A stretch of DNA of 64,000 bases, taken from Bradyrhizobium hereditatis (GTDB taxonomy: Bacteria; Pseudomonadota; Alphaproteobacteria; Rhizobiales; Xanthobacteraceae). This document shows positions 8,829 to 19,480 of this stretch, one piece after another (the first letter of the stretch is position 1; each line of letters opens with the position of its first letter). The stretch spans positions 1 to 64,000 of the forward strand of contig NZ_JAGKJK010000010.1 in assembly GCF_020329435.1 (NCBI RefSeq). The letters run 5' to 3'. The notes beneath the pieces are model-generated. The model was given only the letters and a program-made list of their open reading frames with translations, was not told the origin of the DNA and did no database searches. Position numbers and translations under genes: made by a program.

Positions 8829-10706
8829 ATGGGCCGGATGACCAAGACTGACGATCTGACATTGGCAGCGGAGTTTCCGCAGGCGACCTTTGAAGACTGG
8901 CGCAAGCTGGTTGACGGGGTGCTGAAGGGCGCGCCGTTCGAGAAGCTGGTCAGCAAGACGTCCGACGGGCTGAAAATTGATCCGATCTACCGCCGCGCCA
9001 AGGGCGCCGCGCCGGTTGCGGGCCGGGCCGCCGCTGCGCCCTGGCAAATCATGCAGCGGATCGATCATCCCGATGCGAAGGCGGCGAACGCGCAGGCGCT
9101 GCACGATCTGGAGAATGGCGCGACCGGCCTGACGCTGGTGTTCGCGGGAGCCAATGGGGCGCACGGTTTCGGGCTCGATCCGTCGCCGGAGGCCGTCGCG
9201 CAGGTTCTCGACGGCATCTATCTCGATGCCGGCATCGGCATCGAGTTGCAGATCGGCCCGCAGTCGCGAATGGCCGCCATTCACCTCGCCGAGTACATCA
9301 CGCGCAAAGGCATCGATCCCGCAGCCTGCGATGTTCGTTTCGGCCTCGACCCGCTCGGGTCCAGTGCGGTGTGGGGGTATAGTCCCTATAGCTGGGACGA
9401 AATCGTCGCTGCCATCACTGGTGCGATCAAGGATCTCGCCGCGATGGGCTTCAAGGGCAAGCTCGCCGCGGCCGATGGGCAGGTGATCCATGATGCCGGC
9501 GGATCGGAGGTCCAGGAGCTGGCGTTCGTGCTGGCGTGCGGCGTCGCCTATCTGCGCGCGATCGAGCAGGCCGGGATTGCGCTCGAAGACGCACAGGGCA
9601 TGGTCTATGCGCGGCTCCGCGCGGATGCGGACCAGTTCCTGACGCTGACGAAATTCCGGGCGCTGCGGCTGTTGTGGGCCCGGATCGAACAGGCCTGTGG
9701 GTTGACGCCAAAGCCGCTGTTTGTCGCGGCCGATACCGCCTGGCGCATGCTGACGCAGCGCGACGCCTACGTGAACATGCTGCGCGCGACGATGGCGACC
9801 TTCTCCGCCGGTCTCGGCGGCGCCAACGCCATTACCGTGTTGCCGCACACCCTGGCGCTCGGCCTGCCCGATCCGTTCGCGCGTCGCATCGCGCGCAACA
9901 CGCAACTGGTGCTGCTGGAAGAATCCAACCTCGCCAAGGTCTCTGACCCTGCGGCTGGCTGCGGCGGCATCGAAACATTGACCGGGCAGCTTTGCGAAGC
10001 CGCATGGTCGCTGTTCCAGGAGATCGAGCAGGCCGGCGGCATCTTTGCGGCACTCGAACAGAATCTGATCCAGAAAAAGGTTGCGGCGACGCGAGCTGCG
10101 CGCGAGGCCAATATCGCCAAACGCCGGGACGTGCTGACTGGCGCGAGTGAATTTCCGAACCTGCATGAGGACGATATCGCGGTGCTCGATGCCACGCCGA
10201 TCGTGCTGCCGCCCTATGGCGAGGCGAAATTCAAGTTCGATGCGCTGCCGCCGATCCGGCTCGCCGCGCCATTCGAGGCACTGCGCGACAAGTCGGATGA
10301 GAAACTCAAGACATCAGGTGCGCGGCCAAAGATATTCCTCGCCAATCTCGGCACGCCCGCCAACTTCACCGCCCGCGCCACGTTCGCAAAGAGCTTCTTC
10401 GAGACCGGCGGCATCGAAGCACTCGACACGCCAGGTTTTGCTGATCCCGAGGCAGTTGCAGCCGCATTTAAGACGTCAGGCGCCGCGATCGCCTGCCTGT
10501 GCTCGTCCGACAAGGTCTATGCGGAACACGCGGCAGCGGCCGCAAAGGCCCTTCAAGCTGCCGGTGCCAAGCATATCTATCTGGCAGGGCGACCTGGCGA
10601 GCAGGAGGCCGCGCTGCGCTCGGCCGGCATCAGTGATTTCATCTTTGCCGGCGGTGACGCGCTGGCGATGCTGCAGGAAGCCTGGCGGCGGATGGAGCAA
10701 GCATGA
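8829..10706 (+). CDS. mutA: methylmalonyl-CoA mutase, small (beta) subunit
   Basis: 625 residues, the non-catalytic partner of the mutase at 11213-13369. The TIM-barrel half keeps family landmarks (APWQIMQRIDHPD, RFGLDPLGS, AYVNMLRATMATFSAGLGGANAITVLP). The C-terminal flavodoxin-like domain lacks the cobalamin-ligating D-x-H-x-x-G motif, as expected for the beta chain. The open frame begins at 8775, but ATG 8829 has AGGGA just upstream and gives the normal N-terminus. The pair converts (R)-methylmalonyl-CoA to succinyl-CoA for propionate, odd-chain fatty acid or branched amino acid use. Its stop overlaps the next start by 4 bp. Confidence 0.93.
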   Translation: MGRMTKTDDLTLAAEFPQATFEDWRKLVDGVLKGAPFEKLVSKTSDGLKIDPIYRRAKGAAPVAGRAAAAPWQIMQRIDHPDAKAANAQALHDLENGATGLTLVFAGANGAHGFGLDPSPEAVAQVLDGIYLDAGIGIELQIGPQSRMAAIHLAEYITRKGIDPAACDVRFGLDPLGSSAVWGYSPYSWDEIVAAITGAIKDLAAMGFKGKLAAADGQVIHDAGGSEVQELAFVLACGVAYLRAIEQAGIALEDAQGMVYARLRADADQFLTLTKFRALRLLWARIEQACGLTPKPLFVAADTAWRMLTQRDAYVNMLRATMATFSAGLGGANAITVLPHTLALGLPDPFARRIARNTQLVLLEESNLAKVSDPAAGCGGIETLTGQLCEAAWSLFQEIEQAGGIFAALEQNLIQKKVAATRAAREANIAKRRDVLTGASEFPNLHEDDIAVLDATPIVLPPYGEAKFKFDALPPIRLAAPFEALRDKSDEKLKTSGARPKIFLANLGTPANFTARATFAKSFFETGGIEALDTPGFADPEAVAAAFKTSGAAIACLCSSDKVYAEHAAAAAKALQAAGAKHIYLAGRPGEQEAALRSAGISDFIFAGGDALAMLQEAWRRMEQA

Positions 10707-11170
10707 CGGAAAACAACCACAAGACGGTCCTGACCGGCGGCTGCCAGTGCGGCGCTATCCGCTTTGCGGTGTCGAAGGTGCCTCCCAAGGTCAGCATCTG
10801 CCATTGCCGGATGTGCCAGAAGGCGTCGGGGGCGCCCTTCGCCTCTCTCGCCGATATCGAGCACGAGCATTTCACCTGGACCCGCGGCAAGCCGGCGACG
10901 TTCCAATCTTCCTCCATCGCGGAGCGCGATTTCTGCCCGGCCTGCGGCACGCCCCTGACCTACCGGCTGATCGGCGGCCCCCGGATCGAGATCATGACTG
11001 GTACATTCGACCGCCCCGATCTCGTGGTGCCAACGCGGCAATATGGAACCGAATCCCGGCTCGGTTGGGTGGTCGGCATCGCCAACCTGCCGAGCCAGAC
11101 CACGATGCAGAATTACGGACCGGAGAAGATGGCGACCATCGTCAGCCACCAGCATCCGGATCATGATTAG
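10703..11170 (+). CDS. GFA-family (glutathione-dependent formaldehyde-activating-like) zinc protein
   Basis: 155 residues with the Cys pattern of GFA/CENP-V domains: GGCQCGAIRF at the N-terminus, then CHCRMCQK and FCPACGTPL. These bind structural and catalytic zinc. Canonical Gfa enzymes catalyse S-hydroxymethylglutathione formation, but most homologs have no assigned substrate. The start overlaps the mutA stop by 4 bp and the gene sits between the two mutase subunits, so it is translationally coupled. Whether it serves propionate metabolism is unknown. Confidence 0.9.
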   Translation: MTENNHKTVLTGGCQCGAIRFAVSKVPPKVSICHCRMCQKASGAPFASLADIEHEHFTWTRGKPATFQSSSIAERDFCPACGTPLTYRLIGGPRIEIMTGTFDRPDLVVPTRQYGTESRLGWVVGIANLPSQTTMQNYGPEKMATIVSHQHPDHD

Positions 11171-11212
11171 GGGCGAAGTCCCGCGACAGTCATATGTGTT
11201 ATGATGGGTACC

Positions 11213-13369
<2,157 letters not shown>

Positions 13370-13405
13370 CTGATAGACTGGCCGGATCACGAACCAGGTC
13401 ACGCC

Positions 13406-13702
13406 ATGACGCGCGAAGAGATTATTGCAACAATTAAGAAAAACGCCGAAGCAATCAAAGCCGAGGGCGTAACCAAGCTTGCCATATTCGGCTCACGCGT
13501 GCGCGGCGATAATGGTCCGGACAGCGACATCGACGTGCTTGTCGAAGTCGAACCCGACGCATCTTTCTCACTACTCAACCTCATTGGTGTCGAGCATATC
13601 ATTGAAGACGCGACAGGGTTGCCGGCGCAGGCCACCATGCGCCGATCGATTCCGCCGCGCTTCGCCGAGCGAATCGCGGACGATGTCGTAGAAGTGTTCT
13701 GA
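13406..13702 (+). CDS. MNT-type nucleotidyltransferase antitoxin
   Basis: 98 residues of the minimal nucleotidyltransferase fold. The catalytic core is FGSRVRGDNGPDSDIDVLVEV: the GS and the D-x-D of pol-beta NTases are intact. The HEPN gene starts 1 bp after its stop, the standard order of MNT-HEPN toxin-antitoxin pairs, in which MntA AMPylates and silences the HEPN RNase. The pair lies between mutB and a DUF3298 gene. The absence of a mobility gene nearby leaves its origin open. Confidence 0.88.
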   Translation: MTREEIIATIKKNAEAIKAEGVTKLAIFGSRVRGDNGPDSDIDVLVEVEPDASFSLLNLIGVEHIIEDATGLPAQATMRRSIPPRFAERIADDVVEVF

Positions 13703-13703
13703 C

Positions 13704-14048
13704 GTGCAGCCAACCATTGCCGACCGAATGAGCCATATCGCAACTGCGATTGGCAACATTCGTGAAGTGGTAGCGGGACAAACACGCGAAAGCTTCTCCG
13801 AAAATCTGGTAATGCGTATGGCCGTCGAGCGGTTGCTTGAAATTATCAGTGAAGCATCGAGATCTATTCCACCTGACGTGAAGGCTCAGGAACCGACCAT
13901 TGGTTGGAGGCGTTTGGCCGATCTCGGAAACTGGTTACGCCATGCATATCATCGCACGGACGCAGGTCTGTTGTGGGCTATGATCGAACATGATCTTGAG
14001 CCTCTTAATGCCTTCGTTCAACGTATTGCCGGAGAATTGAAGCGTTGA
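13704..14048 (+). CDS. HEPN-family (DUF86, HepT-like) toxin
   Basis: 114 all-helical residues typical of DUF86 HEPN ribonucleases, with the active-site region GNWLRHAYHRTD. This keeps the H-x-Y element. The arginine sits directly before the His instead of five residues earlier as in the R-x4-6-H-x-Y consensus, the arrangement I associate with the NxLRHxY subgroup. The start is GTG 13704, 1 bp after the MNT stop; an ATG at 13728 has no better ribosome site. Its stop overlaps the ATG of the next gene. Probable role: MNT-regulated RNA or tRNA cleavage. Confidence 0.87.
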   Translation: MQPTIADRMSHIATAIGNIREVVAGQTRESFSENLVMRMAVERLLEIISEASRSIPPDVKAQEPTIGWRRLADLGNWLRHAYHRTDAGLLWAMIEHDLEPLNAFVQRIAGELKR

Positions 14049-14836
14049 TGCTTTCTGGAACGCTGCTTGCAAGGTACAGCGCGGTCTTGCTATTGGGCTT
14101 CTTATCGACCTTATCCGCCCTTGCCGCGGATCCCAAACCCGACTTTTCCATCAAGACCAAAGCGCTCGAAGCCGGCGTCTTCCTCGACGAGAAAATCAAA
14201 TCCGATGCGGCGCTCGCGGCGAACTGCCTGGCCGAGGGCGAGAAATGGGCAGAGAAGAATCGCGCTGATGCCGAGAAGGAGCGCAAGAGCGATCCGGCAT
14301 TGTTCCGCAACGGCCCGTGGACGATGGAGCGGACATATGAGACGCGCTCGGTGGTCGACGGCCGCTATGTCAGCATCGTCAGAGCTGACTACGAGTATAC
14401 GGGCGGCGCTCACCCCAACAGCTCGTCCGACACGATCCTGTGGGATAAGTCGGCCGGCAAGCGCATCAGCATCCGTCCGTTCTTCACCGAAACCGCCGAC
14501 AACGGCCCGACGATGAAGGCGATGCGGCACGGCGTCATTGCATCGCTCGAAGTCGAGAAGAAGAAGCGCGGCGTGGAAGGCACGGATGCTAGCGCCATCG
14601 AATCCATCGAGCCGAAGCTGCTCAAGATCGGGCCGGTCTCGCTGGCGCCATCGACCGAGGAAGGCAAGAGCTCCGGCCTCACCTTTCATTATTCGCCTTA
14701 CGCGGTCGGCTCTTATGCCGAAGGCGAGTACATTGCCTTCGTGCCCTGGGAAAGATTGAAGCCATATCTGACGCCGGAAGGCGCCAGGATTTTCGGCGGC
14801 GCACGGCCGAAGGATGACGAAGACCGGCCGCAATGA
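14048..14836 (+). CDS. exported DUF3298/DUF4163-type protein
   Basis: 262 residues. A signal peptide (LARYSAVLLLGFLSTLSALA-ADP) ends near residue 27. A central stretch with VDGRYVSIVRADYEYTGGAHPN and WDKSAGKRISIRPFF, and a C-terminal part ending YSPYAVGSYAEGEYIAFVPWERL, match the DUF4163-DUF3298 layout seen in PdaC-like and RsiV-like extracytoplasmic proteins. There is no lipobox Cys and no catalytic deacetylase domain. The start overlaps the HEPN stop (TGATG), so it may ride on the toxin operon. Probable location is the periplasm; function unknown. Confidence 0.8.
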   Translation: MLSGTLLARYSAVLLLGFLSTLSALAADPKPDFSIKTKALEAGVFLDEKIKSDAALAANCLAEGEKWAEKNRADAEKERKSDPALFRNGPWTMERTYETRSVVDGRYVSIVRADYEYTGGAHPNSSSDTILWDKSAGKRISIRPFFTETADNGPTMKAMRHGVIASLEVEKKKRGVEGTDASAIESIEPKLLKIGPVSLAPSTEEGKSSGLTFHYSPYAVGSYAEGEYIAFVPWERLKPYLTPEGARIFGGARPKDDEDRPQ

Positions 14837-14847
14837 CGGATGCGTCT

Positions 14848-15317
14848 TCAAGCAGCCTTACGGTCCAGCGTTCTCTCGAGCGAATGTGTCCAGTCCGGAA
14901 TCCAGGACTGGAACAATGCTTGCCAGCGAGCCTCGTCCTGCGGCGCGGTGTCGAGCTTCACCGACCATTCGATGAAGGTTCGGTTGCCCTCGACGATCGG
15001 AAGCAGATGCATCGTTCCTTCGTAGCGCGTCGGCGCTGGAACGTCCGGCTGCGATTCGGACGGAAACGGCAGCGGCTCAATGCCCGCATGGTTAGCGAGT
15101 GCGCCTGGTCTGAATGGCCGGCAAGACGTTGCCGGATCCAGTTGCCGAGATAGCAGAAGCGCCTGATGGCGCCGACTGCGTCGCCGCCTTTGTCGTCCTC
15201 GATCATGCTTTCGCTGACGCCGTCGATATAGGCGGGGTAGTTGTTGAAATCGCGGATCAGCGCCCACACGGTTTCCAGGGGATGGTTCAGCACGGTGCTG
15301 TAATAGGCTGTCGTCAT
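14848..15317 (-). pseudogene. SRPBCC (polyketide cyclase/START-like) protein, frameshifted
   Basis: The first part, from ATG 15317 (MTTAYYSTVLNHPLETVW, Shine-Dalgarno GAGAG), reads a typical SRPBCC ligand-binding fold through GAIRRFCYLGNWIRQRL and HSLT. The family sequence then continues one frame away as AGIEPLPFPSESQPDV through RYEGTMHLLPIVEGNRTFIEWSVKLD to the stop at 14848. Loss of one base near 15089 explains both frames: restoring it gives SLT-Y-AGIEPLPF. Either the gene is inactivated or this is a sequencing error. Its 3' end is 11 bp from the convergent DUF3298 gene. Confidence 0.85.
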
Positions 15318-15539
15318 GGTTCTCTCTGCCATCGATCGCGGCCCGATTGGTGAGCCGCACATGAATACCTATTTCGGGTAGCCTGATCACAGCCACCCGA
15401 TTTCCGGATGTGGCGAGATGCCCGCCCGGGGGTCGATCCGCCATCATTCGCCAGCGCCTTGCGACCCCAACGCAAAGCCGCCTAGAATGTCTCATCACAA
15501 GAGCGTCCGGCTTCACGGATGCCGCAGGGAGGATCAACA

Positions 15540-16535
15540 ATGTCCAAAAAGATCACGCGCCGCGCCTTTGCGGCTTCATCCGCTGCTGCCGCGGCCGTCG
15601 CAGGATTTGGCTTCAAGCCGGCCTTGGCGCAGGCCTATCCTTCCCGGCCGGTGACCGTGATCGTGCCATGGGGTGCCGGCGGCGGTACGGACGCGACCGC
15701 CCGCATCGTCGCGGCGCTGCTTGAGAAGGATCTCGGCCAGCCGTTCAACGTAGTCAACCGGACCGGCGGCTCTGGCGTCGTCGGCCATTCCGCCATCGCG
15801 ACCGCGCCCCCTGATGGTTACACCATTGGCATGCTGACGGTGGAAATCTCGATGATGCACTGGCAGGGGCTCACCGACCTCGCACCCAAGAGCTACACGC
15901 CGCTGGCGCTGATGAACGAGGATCCGCCGGGCATCCAGGTCAATTCCAACTCGCCCTACAAGACCGTGAAGGAACTTGCCGACGCCATCAAGGCGGCGCC
16001 TGCGGGCAAGTTCAAGGCCTCCGGCACCGGCCAAGGCGGCATCTGGCATCTGGCGCTGGTCGGCTGGATGCAGGCGATGGGACTTGCCCCCAATCACGTT
16101 GCGTGGGTGCCATCGAACGGCGCCGCGCCGGCGATGCAGGATCTCGCGGCAGGCGGGCTCGACCTCACCACCTGCTCGGTGCCGGAAGCCCGTGCGATCA
16201 TCGAAGCCGGCAAGGCGCGCAGCCTCGCTGTCATGGCTAAGGCGCGCAACCCTGCATTCCCCGATGTGCCGACGCTGAAGGAGGCCATGGGCATCGACTA
16301 TTCGACCGGCGCGTGGCGCGGCATTGCCGGTCCGAAAGGCCTGCCCGCCGATGTTGCGACCAAGCTCACCGCGTCGCTGAAGAAGGTTTACGACTCCAAG
16401 GAGTTCAAAGAATTCATGAGCAACCGCGGCTTCGGAACGGTCTGGGGCGACGCCGCCGAATTCGCCGCCTTCATGGAGAAGGGCGACGCCCAGATGGGCG
16501 TGGCGATGAAGGCCGCCGGTCTCTCGAAGGCCTGA
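15540..16535 (+). CDS. tctC: Bug-type tripartite tricarboxylate transporter substrate-binding protein
   Basis: 331 residues. The N-terminus carries a twin-arginine-like signal (KKITRRAFAASSAAAAAV ... ALAQA) for export, then YPSRPVTVIVPWGAGGGTDATAR, the opening strand and loop of the TctC/Bug family that binds carboxylates. ATG 15540 has GGGAGGA 5-10 bp upstream; the frame's earlier start is rejected. It precedes tctB and tctA homologs in the same orientation, making a complete transporter. The ligand is not predictable; Bug proteins bind dicarboxylates, tricarboxylates, aromatic acids or amino acids. Confidence 0.93.
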   Translation: MSKKITRRAFAASSAAAAAVAGFGFKPALAQAYPSRPVTVIVPWGAGGGTDATARIVAALLEKDLGQPFNVVNRTGGSGVVGHSAIATAPPDGYTIGMLTVEISMMHWQGLTDLAPKSYTPLALMNEDPPGIQVNSNSPYKTVKELADAIKAAPAGKFKASGTGQGGIWHLALVGWMQAMGLAPNHVAWVPSNGAAPAMQDLAAGGLDLTTCSVPEARAIIEAGKARSLAVMAKARNPAFPDVPTLKEAMGIDYSTGAWRGIAGPKGLPADVATKLTASLKKVYDSKEFKEFMSNRGFGTVWGDAAEFAAFMEKGDAQMGVAMKAAGLSKA

Positions 16536-16573
16536 CCTCCATCGGCTGACATCGTCCTCTGCGGAGCCAGTTC

Positions 16574-17059
16574 ATGCGTCTACCCGATCGCGTCACGGGT
16601 CTGTTTCTCGTTGGCCTCGGCGCGGCCGCCGCCTATGGCGGCTGGCAACTGCCGCCGGTGCCCGGCCAGCCGGTCGGGCCGAACGTCTTTCCACTGGTGA
16701 TCGGAACGGGTCTTGCGCTATGCGGGCTCGCGATCACCTTCGGGATCGGTCGCAGCTTCGAAGAGGAAGAGCACCTCATTCCGGTCGAGGGCGGCCAGCC
16801 GCCGCCACCGACCAACAAGCTCTATGGTCTGCGCGCCCTGCTCCCGCCGGCGTTGCTGCTGCTTTACGTCGCGATCGCCGAGCGGCTCGGCTTCATTCTC
16901 ACGGCGGCGATGATCGTCTACGTGACCTCGACCGCGCTCGGCGCCCGCTGGAAGATTGCGTTGCCGCTCGCGCTGCTTGCGCCGATCGGCATCCACCTGA
17001 TTTTCTCAAAGTTGCTGCGCGTGCCGCTGCCGCCCGGCGTTTTGCCGATGCCCTGGTGA
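16574..17059 (+). CDS. tctB: TctB-family small membrane subunit
   Basis: 161 residues with four predicted membrane helices in a 1+1+2 layout: near the N-terminus (VTGLFLVGLGAAAAYGGW), VFPLVIGTGLALCGLAITFGI, then LPPALLLLYVAIAERLGF and the C-terminal pair. This is the usual TctB topology; the middle loop is acidic and Pro-rich (EEEEHLIPVEGGQPPPP). It lies between tctC and tctA, 3 bp from tctA, and would form the small integral subunit of the sodium- or proton-driven uptake system. Confidence 0.9.
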   Translation: MRLPDRVTGLFLVGLGAAAAYGGWQLPPVPGQPVGPNVFPLVIGTGLALCGLAITFGIGRSFEEEEHLIPVEGGQPPPPTNKLYGLRALLPPALLLLYVAIAERLGFILTAAMIVYVTSTALGARWKIALPLALLAPIGIHLIFSKLLRVPLPPGVLPMPW

Positions 17060-17062
17060 TCA

Positions 17063-18574
17063 ATGCTCAATACTCTCACGCAAGCCTTCTCGCTCATCAC
17101 CACCTGGGAAGTCATCATCGCGATGCTGGCGGCATCGGTCTACGGCCTCGTCATCGGTTCGCTACCCGGCCTGTCCGCGACCATGGCGACCGCGCTGCTG
17201 GTCCCCGTCACGTTCTATCTGTCGCCGATCGCCGCGATCGCCACCATCGTGGCGGCATCCACGATGGCGATCTTCGCCGGTGACATTCCCGGCGCGCTGC
17301 TGCGCATTCCCGGCACCCCCGCCTCGGCGGCTTACGCCGACGAAGCCTATGCGATGACCCGCAAGGGCGAGGCCGAACTCGCGCTCGGTGCCGGCGTCTG
17401 GTTCTCCGCCGTCGGCGGCATCGCGGGCACGCTCTCGCTGATGATCCTGGCGCCGCCACTGGCCGAGATCGCGCTGTCGTTCTCGACTTTCGAATATTTC
17501 TGGCTCGCATTCTTGGGCCTGATGTGCGCCACGCTGGTCGCGCGCTCTTCGCCGGTGAAGGCGATCGCCAGCATGTTCATCGGCCTCCTGGTCGCGTGCA
17601 TCGGTATCGAAAATCCCGGCGGCGTGCCGCGCTTCACGTTCGGCATGACCAACCTCTTTGGTGGCATCGAGCCGATCCCGGCACTGGTCGGCGTGTTTGC
17701 CGTGGCGCAGGTGATGCGTGCGATGCTGACGCCGGAGCCGCCGCCGATCCCGCGGCGCAAGTTCGGGAGCATCTTGGCGGGCCAGTGGAAGCTCACCAAG
17801 AAGTACAACTGGCAGATGACGCGCGGGAACATCATCGGCATCATCATCGGCGTGCTGCCGGGCGCCGGTGCCGACATGGCCGCCTGGGTCAGCTACGCCA
17901 TGTCCAAGCGCTTCTCGAAGGAACCCGAGAAGTTCGGTACCGGCCATGTCGAGGGCCTAGTCGAAGCCGGCGCCAGCAACAACGCTAGCATCGCCTCTGG
18001 CTGGGTGCCCTCGCTCCTGTTCGGCATTCCCGGCGATACCATCGCGGCGATTGCGATCGGCGTGCTCTACATGAAAGGCCTCAATCCGGGCCCGACGCTG
18101 TTCACCGAAAAGGCGTCGAGCATGTACGCGATCTACCTGATGTTCATCATCGCCAACATCATCATGATCCCGCTTGGTATCGTCATGATCCGGCTGGCGA
18201 GTCATGTGCTGCGCGCGCCGCGTTCCACCGTGATGCCGGTCATCATGCTGTGCTGCGCGGTCGGGTCGTTCGCGATCGGCAACAACATATTCGGCGTCGT
18301 TATCGTCGCGACCTTCGGGGTCATCGGCTATGTCATGGAAGAAAACGGCTATCCGGTCGCCGCGATGGTGCTCGGCATCGTGATGGGCACCATGATCGAG
18401 CAGAGTTTCGTCACCTCGCTGATCAAGTCGGACGGCAGCGTGCTGCCGTTCTTCGAGCGGCCGATCGCTGCAATCCTCGCCGCCATGGCGATCGGCGCGC
18501 TGATCTGGCCGGTGCTGGTCTGGGTGTGGCGGAAATTCAGGCGCGAGCCCATCGTTGCCACGTCGGCCCGCTGA
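17063..18574 (+). CDS. tctA: TctA-family large membrane subunit
   Basis: 503 residues and about eleven to twelve membrane helices. TctA landmarks are the glycine-rich GLVIGSLPGLSATMATALLVPVTF, the GDIPGALLRIPGTPASAA loop and the later internal repeat IIGVLPGAGADMAAWVSY ... GVAEA-like EAGASNNASIASGWVPSLLFGIPGDT. The tandem G-x-x-P-G repeats mark the inverted-repeat transport core. It is the last gene of the tctC-tctB-tctA operon. The substrate probably follows that of the binding protein and remains undefined. Confidence 0.94.
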   Translation: MLNTLTQAFSLITTWEVIIAMLAASVYGLVIGSLPGLSATMATALLVPVTFYLSPIAAIATIVAASTMAIFAGDIPGALLRIPGTPASAAYADEAYAMTRKGEAELALGAGVWFSAVGGIAGTLSLMILAPPLAEIALSFSTFEYFWLAFLGLMCATLVARSSPVKAIASMFIGLLVACIGIENPGGVPRFTFGMTNLFGGIEPIPALVGVFAVAQVMRAMLTPEPPPIPRRKFGSILAGQWKLTKKYNWQMTRGNIIGIIIGVLPGAGADMAAWVSYAMSKRFSKEPEKFGTGHVEGLVEAGASNNASIASGWVPSLLFGIPGDTIAAIAIGVLYMKGLNPGPTLFTEKASSMYAIYLMFIIANIIMIPLGIVMIRLASHVLRAPRSTVMPVIMLCCAVGSFAIGNNIFGVVIVATFGVIGYVMEENGYPVAAMVLGIVMGTMIEQSFVTSLIKSDGSVLPFFERPIAAILAAMAIGALIWPVLVWVWRKFRREPIVATSAR

Positions 18575-18758
18575 ACGACCCGCGCAGGTCCCTCGCCTGT
18601 ACGCCGTTGTAGACCGTGGGGATGATCGAACTTCCCGTCCGCACTGGGCGGGAAGGCGCTAACGTGCTAGGATTCTATCATGACCAGTATCGCAGATGCC
18701 GTGAGTTGCTGGCGAGCACGCATCAATCCGCAATCAAATTCGTTTGTCACTTGCTAAC

Positions 18759-19449
18759 ATGTTCTACTGGAATAGGAGAAATTTCGAGGATCTCGCGAAG
18801 CTTTCTGAAGAGTTAGATTCTCACCCCAATCTCATCGCGCTCGCCAGCTACTGCCGCTATCGCGAGAGGGGACTGCGCCGCGAAGCGTTCTCTGCGCTTG
18901 AAGACTTTCTTTCAGTGGCGCGCTCATTTGACAGCGCTGCCGCCCGTTCAGCCGCGATTACCATATTGGAATTAAGCGCCCGCGCAAGCGGAGCCCATCA
19001 GTTTCTGACGCAACCGCTAATTACGCGGTTCTTGCTGCCGACACTCCGGTCATGGATGCGCACCGGTGCGATGGCTCGGCATTCTATCTCGTGACAATGA
19101 ACTACTCGGTAAAGCTCTTTCGATGTGCCCGGAAGACATTCCAGTACGGAAGATGTTGATCCAGAGTGATCTTTCCTGCGCCGAACATGCGACACATCAT
19201 CTCGATGAAACTGTCTTCCTCGGCAATGTCGACGCAGTGATCGCGGCCTTAGCCCACGCCAAAGAGCTTATAACAAATGCCCCTGAAGCCGAAGCGCTTG
19301 CTCACCTTACGTCCGAGGTGCATTACTTCGACACCCTGATCGCCGATTGGATAACCTATACGAAGGATCCGACGGGCTCCTTTCTTGAGTGGTGTGAGAA
19401 GCAAGGGAGAAAGTACAGCTATCCCATCAAGATCTACTACAATCGGTGA
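18759..19449 (+). pseudogene. unrecognised soluble protein, probably frameshifted
   Basis: From ATG 18759 (MFYWNRRNFEDLAKLSEELD) a helical, acidic protein reads to a stop at 19094. From about 19060 a second frame (RWLGILSRDNELLGKALSMCPEDI ... FLEWCEKQGRKYSYPIKIYYNR) continues to 19449 with the same composition. The two join naturally if one extra base was gained near 19050-19066, giving about 229 residues. I recognise no domain; composition is closer to average GC than its neighbours. It sits between tctA and meaB. A different start further upstream, around ATG 18680, is possible but would need another frame change. Confidence 0.5.
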
Positions 19450-19480
19450 ATTTGCCCGTAAGAAAGCAGCTTCCGATACG

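Noticed and set aside
8808..10166. 452-codon minus-strand frame opposite mutA
   Set aside because: Translation is Arg/Gly/His-rich without motifs; the mutase subunit on the other strand is clear.
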